Origin: Paenibacillus sp.
GTDB lineage: Bacteria; Bacillota; Bacilli; Paenibacillales; Paenibacillaceae
Length of the DNA: 64,000 nucleotides
Reading direction: 5' to 3'
Assembly: GCA_023512345.1 (NCBI GenBank)
Contig: JAILZT010000012.1
Coordinates: 62,001 to 126,000, forward strand
Shown: positions 7,615 through 16,324 of the stretch, piece by piece
How the letters are laid out: every line of letters begins with the position of its first letter
Numbering within the stretch: the first letter of the stretch is position 1
Notes under the pieces: model-generated
The model's input: only the letters and a program-made list of their open reading frames with translations
Told to the model about the DNA's origin: nothing
Database searches by the model: none
Translations under genes and position numbers: made by a program

Positions 7615-8448
7615 ATGGGTGATGGAATTGAGGTTGTGATCAAGTCGGTAAAGGTGCAGTACATCCGGAATCCAGGGGTATGGAAGCAGTTCATATCGGA
7701 TATGAGTATCGGGGGATTGATACCGGCATTTACGATTGTCGTGTGGCAGCTTGCAGGTGACTATGGCTTAATATCCTCCGAATTTCTGCCAACACCACTC
7801 TCGATTGCTGAAGCTTGTGTGAACCTTGCAGTTACCGGAGAGCTTATCCACCATCTAGGTGTCAGTATGGGAAGGGCTGGTGTTGGCTTTTTGATTGGAG
7901 CTGTACTTGGCTTACTTCTTGGGGTTCTAACCGGATTGTTTCGCACTATGGAATATGTGCTGGATCCCAGCATCCAGGTGTTGCGACTTGTTCCTCATCT
8001 GGCCATTGCTCCGCTTATCATTCTCTGGTTTGGCTTTGGAGAGGTGTCCAAGGTAGCGATTATTCTGAGCGGATCTTTCTTCCCGCTTTATATTAATACC
8101 TTCATGGGGATTCGCCATGTGGACAACAAGCTTTTTGAGGTAGCAAAAGTACTAGGCTTTAATCGGATTCAGAAGCTTCGACGTTTGATTATACCCGCAG
8201 CGCTGCCTTCTATCCTGCTTGGATTGCGCTTATCCCTTGCGGTGGCATGGATTGGGCTGGTTGTCGCTGAATTAATCGGTTCTCAATCTGGTGTTGGCTT
8301 TCTAATTAATGAAGCCAAGCAAAATTCTGACACCGAGGTCATTTTTGTAGGGATCATTCTTTTCGCAATTGTCGGAAAGTTAATAGATTCGCTCTTCAAA
8401 ATTATAGAGCGCAGGTTCTTGTTCTGGCGGGATAACTACCAAGGTTAG
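7615..8448 (+). CDS. ABC transporter permease 2, SsuC-like
   Basis: This 277-residue permease is paralogous to the preceding gene. It has an N-terminal extension of about 15 residues, the same LRLVPHLAIAPLIILWFGFG block, and the EAA loop EVAKVLGFNRIQKLRRLIIP. It starts 15 bases after the first permease stops, with AAAGGGGAAGG as ribosome site, so the two should be made together. Most SsuABC systems have one permease gene that forms a homodimer; two different permeases here imply an asymmetric pore. Substrate is not resolvable by eye. Confidence 0.9.
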   Translation: MGDGIEVVIKSVKVQYIRNPGVWKQFISDMSIGGLIPAFTIVVWQLAGDYGLISSEFLPTPLSIAEACVNLAVTGELIHHLGVSMGRAGVGFLIGAVLGLLLGVLTGLFRTMEYVLDPSIQVLRLVPHLAIAPLIILWFGFGEVSKVAIILSGSFFPLYINTFMGIRHVDNKLFEVAKVLGFNRIQKLRRLIIPAALPSILLGLRLSLAVAWIGLVVAELIGSQSGVGFLINEAKQNSDTEVIFVGIILFAIVGKLIDSLFKIIERRFLFWRDNYQG

Positions 8449-8493
8449 ATCTATACAAACTATGAATGTAATTACCTAGAGGAGGTCATGGAA

Positions 8494-10101
8494 ATGAGTA
8501 TAGTGTCAGGTAAAGGATCGTTAAACCTAGTAGCAGATGTATTGGTTATTGGAGGTGGACCTGCAGGGACATGGGCGGCGCTTACGGCAGCAGCAAAAGG
8601 TTCCAAAGTAGTGCTGGCTGACAAAGGGTACTGCGGCTCCAGCGGTGCAACGGCTCCATCCGGAACCGGCGTCTGGTATGTGAAGCCTGATGGGAAGCTT
8701 CGGGAGGATGCGAAGGCCAGCCGTTACACAATGGGCGGCGAATTGGCCGAACACCGATGGATGGATCGTGTTTTAGACCGTACCTATGAAAATATGAATA
8801 AGCTCGGAGTATCCGGCTATCCCTTTCCACTAGATGAGCAGGGAAATCAGTACCGACGAGGTCTGCAAGGACCCGAATATATGAGACTTATGCGCAAGCT
8901 GGTCAAAAAAGCAGGCGTCAAAATCCTCGATCATAGCCCAGCTTTGGAATTGCTGGCTGATGAGCATGGTGTAGGCGGTGCAACAGGTGTCCAGACGCAG
9001 AGTGGTGAAGCATGGACAGTACAGGCAGGAGCTGTTGTTATCGCCACTGGAGGATGTGCCTTTCTGAGTAAGGCTCTTGGCTGCAATGTTTTGACGGGTG
9101 ACGGCTATTTATTCGCTGCCGAAGCAGGTGCTAGTCTGTCAGGGATGGAATTTTCCAACGCTTATGCTATTTGCCCGACCTTCTCCTCTGTAACTAAGAC
9201 GGCCTATTACAGTTATGCCAGCTTTTATCACGAGGATGGAAGCGTGGTTGAAGGTGCCGGATCAAAGAGAGGGCGTTCCGTTATTGCTCGGAATTTGCTT
9301 CAGGGGAGACAGGTTTATGCCAAGCTGGATGGAGCGGCAGAGGATTTAAGACCGCTACTCCGAGTGGCGCAGACGAATTTCTTCCTCCCGTTCGACCGGA
9401 GAGGTATTGATCCTTTCAAAGATCTATTTCCAGTGACGCTTCGACTCGAGGGAACGGTTCGCGGGACTGGAGGCATTCGGATAGCCGATGAAAGCTGCGG
9501 AACAGGAGTTCCTGGACTTTATGCGGCAGGTGATGCAGCTACTCGTGAGTTAATCTGCGGTGGTTTCACAGGCGGTGGAAGTCATAATGCAGCTTGGGCT
9601 ATGTCTTCTGGCTCTTTTGCGGGAGAAGGGGCGGCTGTATATGCGCAAAGCCTAGGTCAGCATGCTGCCCTGCGTAATACCGTAGGTTTGTCTTCTTCAC
9701 CGCTGGTCCACCAAGAAGTGAAGCCTGGAACAGCGGCCCAGATCGCAGAATATATATCTGCTGTTCAAGCAGAAGTGAAGCCTTATGACATTAATTTGTT
9801 CCGCACGGAGAAAGGGCTGACCTCTTCACTGGAACGTCTCGATGGTCTTTGGAAGGAGCAGCGGGGACAGGAAATACAGCGTACACCAGAAGGCGTAAAG
9901 GCACGGGAGGCTCAGGCAATGACGGCCACTGCCCGTTGGATGTATAATTCCGCTCTTGCACGTACTGAAACAAGAGGCATGCACAAGCGGGAGGATTATA
10001 AATCCAGTGACATTGATCAGCATCATCGTCTGATTAGCGGTGGATTGGATCAGGTGTGGGTGAAGTCAGAGGAAGTAGCGAAGGAGGGCGTTCTATCGTG
10101 A
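8494..10101 (+). CDS. FAD-dependent AprA/fumarate-reductase-like flavoprotein
   Basis: About 535 residues of the FAD_binding_2 family. An N-terminal dinucleotide fold (VLVIGGGPAGTWAALTAAAKG) is followed by AVVIATGG, GDGYLFAAEAGA, the FAD-binding GLYAAGDAA...GGFTGGGSHNAAWAM region, and the C-terminal helical domain with ARTETRGMHKRED. The HYTMGG-type histidine block of succinate/fumarate enzymes is replaced by VRGTGGI, so the substrate is probably not fumarate. The nearest functional analogues are adenylylsulfate-reductase alpha-like proteins, which pair with a ferredoxin just as here. ATG 8494 is preferred over ATG 8488 because GGAGG ends only two bases before 8488. It overlaps the ferredoxin start by four bases. 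Redox chemistry on a sulfur compound is inferred from context. Confidence 0.8.
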   Translation: MSIVSGKGSLNLVADVLVIGGGPAGTWAALTAAAKGSKVVLADKGYCGSSGATAPSGTGVWYVKPDGKLREDAKASRYTMGGELAEHRWMDRVLDRTYENMNKLGVSGYPFPLDEQGNQYRRGLQGPEYMRLMRKLVKKAGVKILDHSPALELLADEHGVGGATGVQTQSGEAWTVQAGAVVIATGGCAFLSKALGCNVLTGDGYLFAAEAGASLSGMEFSNAYAICPTFSSVTKTAYYSYASFYHEDGSVVEGAGSKRGRSVIARNLLQGRQVYAKLDGAAEDLRPLLRVAQTNFFLPFDRRGIDPFKDLFPVTLRLEGTVRGTGGIRIADESCGTGVPGLYAAGDAATRELICGGFTGGGSHNAAWAMSSGSFAGEGAAVYAQSLGQHAALRNTVGLSSSPLVHQEVKPGTAAQIAEYISAVQAEVKPYDINLFRTEKGLTSSLERLDGLWKEQRGQEIQRTPEGVKAREAQAMTATARWMYNSALARTETRGMHKREDYKSSDIDQHHRLISGGLDQVWVKSEEVAKEGVLS

Positions 10102-10430
10102 TAGAAATCATCAGCGCTGCCAAGTGCATAGAGTGCAACCAATGTGTATCTGTCTGCCCAACGAATGTATTTGACCGGGTTGAGAACGGAATTCCTGTAA
10201 TTGCCCGGCAAAGCGACTGCCAGACCTGCTTCATGTGCGAGTTGTATTGTCCAGTAGACGCCTTGTATGTCGCTCCAGATTCAGAAGGCTTAACGGGTGT
10301 GACGGAGGAAGAACTTCAGGTTCAAGGACTGCTTGGCGGTTATCGTGAAAAGGTGGGTTGGGGTAAAGGCAGACAGCCCGTGGCGAGTCATGACTTTATG
10401 TATCAACTGTCCAGCAGAGCCGGATTTTAA
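10098..10430 (+). CDS. 2[4Fe-4S] ferredoxin, AprB-like electron carrier
   Basis: 110 residues starting at GTG 10098, which overlaps the flavoprotein stop (GTGA) and follows AAGGAGG at 10081-10087; upstream in-frame starts lack such a site. Two cysteine clusters, CIECNQCVSVCP and CQTCFMCELYCP, bind two [4Fe-4S] centres. The C-terminal ~50 residues form a tail without further cysteines, reminiscent of AprB-type subunits that wrap around the flavoprotein. Overlapping genes imply a stoichiometric complex in the cytoplasm, with electrons passing between the clusters and FAD. No classical sulfate-activation genes are in this operon. Confidence 0.85.
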   Translation: MIEIISAAKCIECNQCVSVCPTNVFDRVENGIPVIARQSDCQTCFMCELYCPVDALYVAPDSEGLTGVTEEELQVQGLLGGYREKVGWGKGRQPVASHDFMYQLSSRAGF

Positions 10431-10447
10431 ATAAGGGGGAAATAAGA

Positions 10448-11527
10448 ATGGAAAAGGCGTATAGAGAGATTCAAGAAGGACGTGTTAGGGGAATTCGTAT
10501 GACACTCTTTACAAGCTTATTGTTGATCATGCTGGTGCTTCAGGCTTGCGGAAATAACGCAAACTCAGGAAAATCTAACAGCGCTTCTGCATCAACAGGA
10601 GGGACAAATACAGCAGAGGCTGCAGGGGGGACAAACGCAAGCACCGCTCCAACTGTGCTAAATTTCGGATACATCGGTTCTAATAAGCTGAATGTGCCGG
10701 GTGGAGCTGAAGGCTGGGGTTTTCATAAAGGAATCATTCAAGAAGAATTGAAGAAATACGGTATTACAGAAGTGAAGCTGACAGGCTTCCCCAATGGCCC
10801 GGATCAGACGGAATCTCTGATTAGCGGACGACTTGATTTCGGAAGTCTTGGAGATACTCCAGCCATTATAGCTCGCGCATCAGGGGCAAAGACACGTCAA
10901 ATTTCTCAGACCACGACGCACATTGTCGGCTATCTAATCGGCAAGAAAGACGGTCCAAAAACCCTGAAGGACCTGCAAGGCAAGACGATTGCCATTCAAA
11001 AGGGATCTTTCATGCATCGTTACGTGGTGGGATTGCTGAAGGATGAAGGTGTTACCGATTATAAGCTCGTTCATATGCTGACTCCTGATGCAGCGGCAGC
11101 TTTGGCCCGGGGGGATGTGGATGCCACAACCAACACTGGAGTTCCAGCACTGAAGCTGATTGAGGAAGGTTATACACATTTGGATGATGCAACTGCTCAT
11201 CCCGCTCTGTTAGGGTCCAGTGTGACTGTAGTCTCTGAAGAATACTTGAAGAAGTTTCCTGATTTCCCGAAGGTATGGAATGCAGCAAGGGAAAAGGCTC
11301 TTGCAGACTTAAAACAGCATGAAGATGAGTATTATCAGTTCCTTGCTGACATCGGAAATACAACTCCCGAACTGGCCAAACAAGTGAATCCTATCGATGA
11401 AATCAAAGAGACAGCTTTCACCGACGATGGAACTAAGCTGCTAGAAGGTACAAAAAATTTCCTAGTGGAAGAAAAACTCGCAAAGAAAGACTTTAATATT
11501 AAGGATTGGCAGCTGCAACAGAAGTAA
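10448..11527 (+). CDS. Substrate-binding lipoprotein, SsuA/TauA-like
   Basis: A 359-residue extracytoplasmic binding protein with lipobox LVLQAC (Cys34) and a Ser/Asn/Thr-rich linker. The mature part has the NMT1/SsuA pattern: NFGYIGSNK, a SGRLDFGSLGDTPAI segment that contacts the ligand, then LQGKTIAIQKGSF and ARGDVDATTNTG. It starts at ATG 10448 behind AAGGGGGAA; a later ATG at 10499 would also keep the signal peptide. As last gene of the operon it should deliver substrate to the two-permease channel. Its ligand is most likely a sulfonate, sulfate ester or related organosulfur compound, by family and by the AprA-like neighbours. Confidence 0.88.
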   Translation: MEKAYREIQEGRVRGIRMTLFTSLLLIMLVLQACGNNANSGKSNSASASTGGTNTAEAAGGTNASTAPTVLNFGYIGSNKLNVPGGAEGWGFHKGIIQEELKKYGITEVKLTGFPNGPDQTESLISGRLDFGSLGDTPAIIARASGAKTRQISQTTTHIVGYLIGKKDGPKTLKDLQGKTIAIQKGSFMHRYVVGLLKDEGVTDYKLVHMLTPDAAAALARGDVDATTNTGVPALKLIEEGYTHLDDATAHPALLGSSVTVVSEEYLKKFPDFPKVWNAAREKALADLKQHEDEYYQFLADIGNTTPELAKQVNPIDEIKETAFTDDGTKLLEGTKNFLVEEKLAKKDFNIKDWQLQQK

Positions 11528-11572
11528 GTATGAATGTAATATTTCCAATTGACTTTCCCCCGCTTATACAAG

Positions 11573-11620
11573 ATATTAATTATTGAGATTTTAAATAAAT
11601 TTAAACTCAATAATTAATAT
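11573..11620. repeat. 48-bp AT-rich near-perfect palindrome
   Basis: ATATTAATTATTGAG at 11573-11587 and CTCAATAATTAATAT at 11606-11620 are perfect 15-bp inverted repeats. The intervening bases contain a second perfect inverted repeat, TTTAAAT-AA-ATTTAAA. There is no T tract after it, so it is not a standard terminator. It lies 30 bases before the hybrid-kinase start. Confidence 0.85.
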
Positions 11621-11649
11621 AAACTCCACAAACGGGCGGGTGGACAAGA

Positions 11650-13917
11650 ATGCTAAGATATCACATGGAGGGTCACTCTCGTTATAAAGACGTATACAAA
11701 TCTGCATTTGTTGGAGAAGCGTTTCTCTCCACTGACAAGAAGTGGACTAGTATCAATCCTGCAGTTACTGCTGTTCTTGGTTATTCAGAGGAAGAACTAA
11801 TGGGTCGGAACTTTAGTCAGTTTGTGTACGGGGATGACTTGGAAACTTACACAGAGATGATCGGAACACTTAATGATGGCGGACTACCTTTTTATGATCA
11901 TGAAATCCGATTAATTCATCGGGATGGAACACCGGTATCAGTGTTGTTACGTTTAACGCGTATAAGCAACCCTTCTACCGGGGTTCCCCTCTACTATATT
12001 GTTGTCCTAACGGATATGCTAAAGCCCATGCCTGAGACGTCCAAAATTGCAGAAAATGAAGAATTATATCGTTTGATTACGCCGAACCTTAAAGATATTG
12101 TATGGTTGCAAGGACCGGATGGATCCTGTCGATACTGTTCTCCTTCTGTCAGTGAAATGTTAGGGTATGATCCGGAGGATTTACTAGGAAGCGATAACAG
12201 GGAGTTGATTCATCCCGATGATCTGTCGGTATATAACCTGCCTGAATGCGCTGTTAAGGATAGAATTCAGTTGCGAATACGAAAGGCAGACGGTAGTTAT
12301 ATATGGATTGAATTTGTACTCCGTTACTTGGAGGATACAGCAGGCAAGAATATGCTGGCCGTTGGACGTGATATGACCGAACGTAAAATCGTTGAGCAAA
12401 AGCTGCAGGAATCCATAGAACGGTATACATCTCTTAAGAAATATAACCATGACGCGGTTATTTCTCTCGATTTACAAGGAAATATTATTAATAGCAATGA
12501 CAAGGCGGGCCATTTGACTGGGTATAGCAATCCTGAAATCGTCGGCATGAGTGTGGCCGTAATTGTTGGAAATGACGGTATGAATGATATTCTTTCCTAC
12601 TCACCGGAGGAAAACTATCCGGAGCGAAATATCAACACTATCCAGCATAAAGACGGCCACTGGGTTGAAGTGCTTACTACCATTGCGCCCATTCTTATTA
12701 ATAAAACAAAAGTGGGCTTTTATATTATCGTCAAGGATATCACCGAGCATAAAAAGCTGCTGATTGCCAAAGAGACCGCCGAGAATACCAATCGGGCTAA
12801 AAGTGACTTTTTGGCTATGATGAGCCATGAAATACGCACACCTATGAACGGCGTTATCGGGATGACTGATTTGCTGATGGAGATAACTGAACCGACTTCA
12901 CCTCAGTGGGAATATTTGGATATTATTCGCAAAAGCGGAGATACATTATTGTCGATTATTAACGATATTCTTGATTTTAGCAAAATCGAAGCTGGAAGAA
13001 CCGAGTTGAACGAGTCGGAGTTTGATGTTCGTGCCTGTATTTTTTCAAGCATCGATGTACTGGCACATAAAGCTGAAACAAAAGGGTTATACGTAGATGT
13101 ATCAATTAGTCCCGAAGTGCCGGATTTCTTGATTGGGGATAGTGAACGGCTGAAGCAAATTTTGCTTAATCTCCTCGGAAATGCCGTCAAGTTCACCTTT
13201 AAAGGGGGGATAACCTTAACTGTGAGGGTGTCGGGTTCTATTCGCGGCAAAGTAAAACTTCACTTTACGGTTTCCGATACCGGGATAGGGATTCCTAAAG
13301 AACAAAGAGATCGCTTGTTTGAGCCGTTTTATCAGTTGGATCATTTCATGAACCGCCAATACGAAGGAACAGGGCTGGGCCTGGCGATTACAAAAAAGCT
13401 TGTCGAACTAATGGGCGGGGATATTACTGTGGAGGATCAGCAAAGCCAGGGTGCTTCCTTTGTCTTCACGATCGTTCTTGGTAAAGTCGATAGGAAGCTT
13501 TTTAGCTCTTCGGAGCAAGAATTAACCTTAGCAGGTTCAGGAGGGGATCAACGCCACTTGAAAATTTTGGTGGCCGAGGATAATGAAATCAATCAACTGG
13601 TCCTGCAGAAGATTTTGGAGAAGCGGGGACATTCTGTCGACATTGTTGTGGATGGTACAGAAGTGGTACAAGCCTTGGCTTATGATACTTATGATCTCAT
13701 TTTTATGGATGTGCAGATGCCGAGGATGAATGGGCTTGAAGCAACGAGGGTTATTAAGAATAGCCTTCCTCCCGAAAAGCTGCCGGTCATTGTGGCGGTT
13801 ACGGCCAACGCCTTAAAAGGTGATCGTGAACACTGTCTGGAAGCGGGTATGGATGACTACATCAGCAAGCCGATTAAGAGTGATGCAATTAGTGGAGTGA
13901 TACGTAAATTTTTTTGA
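11650..13917 (+). CDS. Soluble hybrid sensor histidine kinase, PAS3-HK-REC
   Basis: 755 residues with no membrane segment. Three PAS domains occupy roughly residues 12-123, 135-245 and 257-370; the second and third follow typical PAS/PAC wording (RKADGSYIWIEF, QHKDGHWVEVLT). The kinase core has the phospho-acceptor His393 in [12 protein letters not shown], then N-box LLNLLGNAVKFT, DTGIGIP and GTGLGLA. A C-terminal receiver has phospho-acceptor Asp687 ([11 protein letters not shown]). It should sense a cytoplasmic signal and pass phosphate within itself. No Hpt or output regulator is adjacent, so its partner is elsewhere. The ribosome site (GGGCGGGTGG) is weak, and a large palindrome lies just upstream. 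Confidence 0.88.
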   Translation: MLRYHMEGHSRYKDVYKSAFVGEAFLSTDKKWTSINPAVTAVLGYSEEELMGRNFSQFVYGDDLETYTEMIGTLNDGGLPFYDHEIRLIHRDGTPVSVLLRLTRISNPSTGVPLYYIVVLTDMLKPMPETSKIAENEELYRLITPNLKDIVWLQGPDGSCRYCSPSVSEMLGYDPEDLLGSDNRELIHPDDLSVYNLPECAVKDRIQLRIRKADGSYIWIEFVLRYLEDTAGKNMLAVGRDMTERKIVEQKLQESIERYTSLKKYNHDAVISLDLQGNIINSNDKAGHLTGYSNPEIVGMSVAVIVGNDGMNDILSYSPEENYPERNINTIQHKDGHWVEVLTTIAPILINKTKVGFYIIVKDITEHKKLLIAKETAENTNRAKSDFLAMMSHEIRTPMNGVIGMTDLLMEITEPTSPQWEYLDIIRKSGDTLLSIINDILDFSKIEAGRTELNESEFDVRACIFSSIDVLAHKAETKGLYVDVSISPEVPDFLIGDSERLKQILLNLLGNAVKFTFKGGITLTVRVSGSIRGKVKLHFTVSDTGIGIPKEQRDRLFEPFYQLDHFMNRQYEGTGLGLAITKKLVELMGGDITVEDQQSQGASFVFTIVLGKVDRKLFSSSEQELTLAGSGGDQRHLKILVAEDNEINQLVLQKILEKRGHSVDIVVDGTEVVQALAYDTYDLIFMDVQMPRMNGLEATRVIKNSLPPEKLPVIVAVTANALKGDREHCLEAGMDDYISKPIKSDAISGVIRKFF

Positions 13918-13923
13918 TTTCTA

Positions 13924-13978
13924 AATAAGAGGTTTCCCAAAAACCGTACTATAGGTTGAGGGAAGCCTCTTATTTTCT
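13924..13978 (+). terminator. Intrinsic terminator after the hybrid kinase
   Basis: AATAAGAGG plus TTCCC pairs with GGGAAGCCTCTTATT, followed by TTCTAT. Confidence 0.75.
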
Positions 13979-14060
13979 ATAGTGAGGTACTAGCTGGGGG
14001 AATTAAAATCTAGAAAGTGGTGTACCCTAAAGGCAATAAATTAAAGGGTGAGGTAACTCC

Positions 14061-15503
14061 ATGACTAAAAGTTCTAAGGATAAGAAAGAAGATCAGAAAC
14101 TGAAGTGGTGGCAGCTATCATTACTTGGTGTGGCGGGTACAATTGGTACAGGTTACTTCCTGGGTTCCAGTCTAGCGATTGAAATTGGGGGTCCAGCGGT
14201 AATCATTTCTTACCTGTTGGCAGCCGCGGGAACCTATGTAGTATTTGATGCTTTGTCGCGTATGACAGCCGACCATCCTGAAGAGGGATCTTTCCGTACC
14301 TATGCCAAAAAAGCATTCGGAAGCTGGGCTGGCTTCGGAAGCGGATGGTTATATTGGTTCTCAGAGCTGCTTATTATGGGAAGCCAGTTGACGGCACTTT
14401 CCATCTTTTCTCGATTCTGGTTCCCTAATATCCCTATGTGGATATTTGCGACTGGCTTCGGGCTCCTTGGACTTTTGATTGTCTTTTTTGGTAATAAGGG
14501 CTTTGATCGGGTTGAAGATGTGTTAGCGCTAATTAAAGTAGCTGCAATACTCATGTTTTTGGTTATTGCCGTTGGACTGCTAGCGGGTTGGATTGGTGGA
14601 GGCGTATATACACCTAAGCTCCCCATCACCGCAAAAGATATATTTCCAACAGGCGGCCTTGGATTGTGGTCATCCTTTATTTTTGCGTATTATGCTTACG
14701 GTGGTATTGAGGTGCTGGGAATTATGTCCTATCGGTTGAAAAAGCCGGAAGAAGCACCCAAGGCAGGGAAGGTAATGCTGATTCTATTGGCGACCGTATA
14801 TGCAATTTCCATCGGGTTGGCAGTGACTATGGTTCCACTGCACGCCTTTAACCCTAAGGAAAGTCCGTTTGTCCTTGCGCTTAGAAGTGATCATTTGGTG
14901 TTTATCCCTCATGTATTTAATGGGGTACTGATTATCGCCGGATTCTCTACGATGACAGCTTCACTTTATGCTGTCACTTCCATGTTGCTTACCCTTGCAA
15001 AGGAAGGCGATGCACCCAAAATTTTCTCACACAAATGGAAAGATAAATTCCCGTTTTACGCACTCTGCCTGATCTCTGGGGGACTAATAGCAGCCATTGT
15101 TATGTCACTATTAATGCCAGGGAAAGTGTATGAGTATATCACAACTGCGGCAGGTCTCATGCTGCTGTATAACTGGTCCTTTATTTTGCTGTCTTCAGGT
15201 AAGCTGCTGAAGCCTAGTAAATTAAGCGGATTTAAACGTTGGATGGGGCTGCTGCTAATTGGAGCTGCAGTAACGGGAACCCTTTTTCATAAACTTAGCC
15301 GCCCCGGTTTCTTTATCAGTCTGCTTCTTGTCGCCTTAATTGGAGCTTGTGATCTGATTGTGCAATACATTCGGAAAAAGCGTTCAGACGACGATGCCCC
15401 TTACGAAGAGAAACATGAAGAAACAGACGAAGATCATAGAGGTTTAGCGGGTGGACCGGGCTTTCGGATCAAGGGGATCCGGATGCGAAAGAGCAAGCTT
15501 TAG
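14061..15503 (+). CDS. APC-family amino acid permease
   Basis: 480 residues with about 12 transmembrane helices. The first helix carries the APC-family GVAGTIGTGYFLGSS motif that binds the amino group of substrates, and EEGSFRTYAKKAFGSWAGFGSGWLYW is typical helix 2-3 wording. The C-terminus has a charged, glycine-containing tail (EEKHEETDEDH) outside the membrane. The substrate amino acid is not identifiable; the protein is clearly different from the LysP homologue at 44298. It ends convergently with the LysE-type gene, their stop codons overlapping at 15500-15503, and the ribosome site is GGGTGAGG. Confidence 0.88.
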   Translation: MTKSSKDKKEDQKLKWWQLSLLGVAGTIGTGYFLGSSLAIEIGGPAVIISYLLAAAGTYVVFDALSRMTADHPEEGSFRTYAKKAFGSWAGFGSGWLYWFSELLIMGSQLTALSIFSRFWFPNIPMWIFATGFGLLGLLIVFFGNKGFDRVEDVLALIKVAAILMFLVIAVGLLAGWIGGGVYTPKLPITAKDIFPTGGLGLWSSFIFAYYAYGGIEVLGIMSYRLKKPEEAPKAGKVMLILLATVYAISIGLAVTMVPLHAFNPKESPFVLALRSDHLVFIPHVFNGVLIIAGFSTMTASLYAVTSMLLTLAKEGDAPKIFSHKWKDKFPFYALCLISGGLIAAIVMSLLMPGKVYEYITTAAGLMLLYNWSFILLSSGKLLKPSKLSGFKRWMGLLLIGAAVTGTLFHKLSRPGFFISLLLVALIGACDLIVQYIRKKRSDDDAPYEEKHEETDEDHRGLAGGPGFRIKGIRMRKSKL

Positions 15504-16132
15504 TTGAAAAATAACATACGGCAGGCCTCTACACCAAAATATAATCCAAATCCGACTAAAGAGAGGCCAGAGAGCAAGGAGATGCCTTTCAAAACTCTAA
15601 GGGTCAGTAATTTGCGGAAAATGCTCGAGGCCGCAGCCATGGTAATATCCCAAAGTAAAATACCGAAAACAATTGCTCCGCTGTATATTAACAGTTGGCG
15701 CATTGGATAGACATTAGCTGCTTCAGCCAGAATGGAACCATAAATCCCTAACCAGAATAAAATAGAGAGTGGATTGGATATGGACATCAGAAATCCTGAA
15801 AAAAAGGACTTCCCTAGTGAGCCAGTGTTTCCCCGCATATCAGCCGGGGTGATTTTACCGGCATCTTTCATACTCTCAATACCTGTATATACGAGTACAA
15901 AAAAGCCAAATATCCATAAAAATGCTTTAACATATGGAGTCTCTAGGAAATGAATTACACCTAAATAGACAAGTAACATGTAAATGATATCTGCGCTTAT
16001 CGCTCCAAGACCCACAAACCAAGCATGCCAAAAGCCCCCGCGGATTCCCTTATCGAGTTGCGCGGCATTAATGGGTCCGATTGGTGCCGAAAGCGATAGA
16101 CCTAGGAAAATGTATCCTAATATTGTACTCAA
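15500..16132 (-). CDS. LysE/RhtB-family amino acid exporter
   Basis: A 210-residue, six-helix membrane protein with the family-defining N-terminal block LSLSAPIGPINA and the SNPLSILFWLGIY segment in the middle, typical of LysE/RhtB efflux carriers. It is read from ATG 16132 behind a GAGGAGG site. It is transcribed toward the amino acid permease at 14061 and their 3' ends overlap by four bases with no terminator between them. Export of amino acids or related metabolites is inferred from family; substrate is unknown. Confidence 0.85.
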   Translation of the reverse strand: MSTILGYIFLGLSLSAPIGPINAAQLDKGIRGGFWHAWFVGLGAISADIIYMLLVYLGVIHFLETPYVKAFLWIFGFFVLVYTGIESMKDAGKITPADMRGNTGSLGKSFFSGFLMSISNPLSILFWLGIYGSILAEAANVYPMRQLLIYSGAIVFGILLWDITMAAASSIFRKLLTLRVLKGISLLSGLSLVGFGLYFGVEACRMLFFN

Positions 16133-16324
16133 ACGTCCTCCTCCTCTTTTGTCCCAGTAGTAAAGTTATGTTATAACCTATTCGGACAAACTTGCTTGTA
16201 CGACAAATATTTGTAAATAAAAGTGAGGATGCATTAAAGCTGTAAAGCGTTCCCTTGATGTCTTGCAGAACAATTCTATTTCCATTAAGATATCAGGAAC
16301 CAGCACCCCTAGGTGCTTATATAT

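Noticed and set aside
8494..10430. Dissimilatory adenylylsulfate reductase (AprAB)
   Set aside because: The flavoprotein is shorter than true AprA, and Sat, Dsr or Qmo genes are absent; only a family-level resemblance is claimed.
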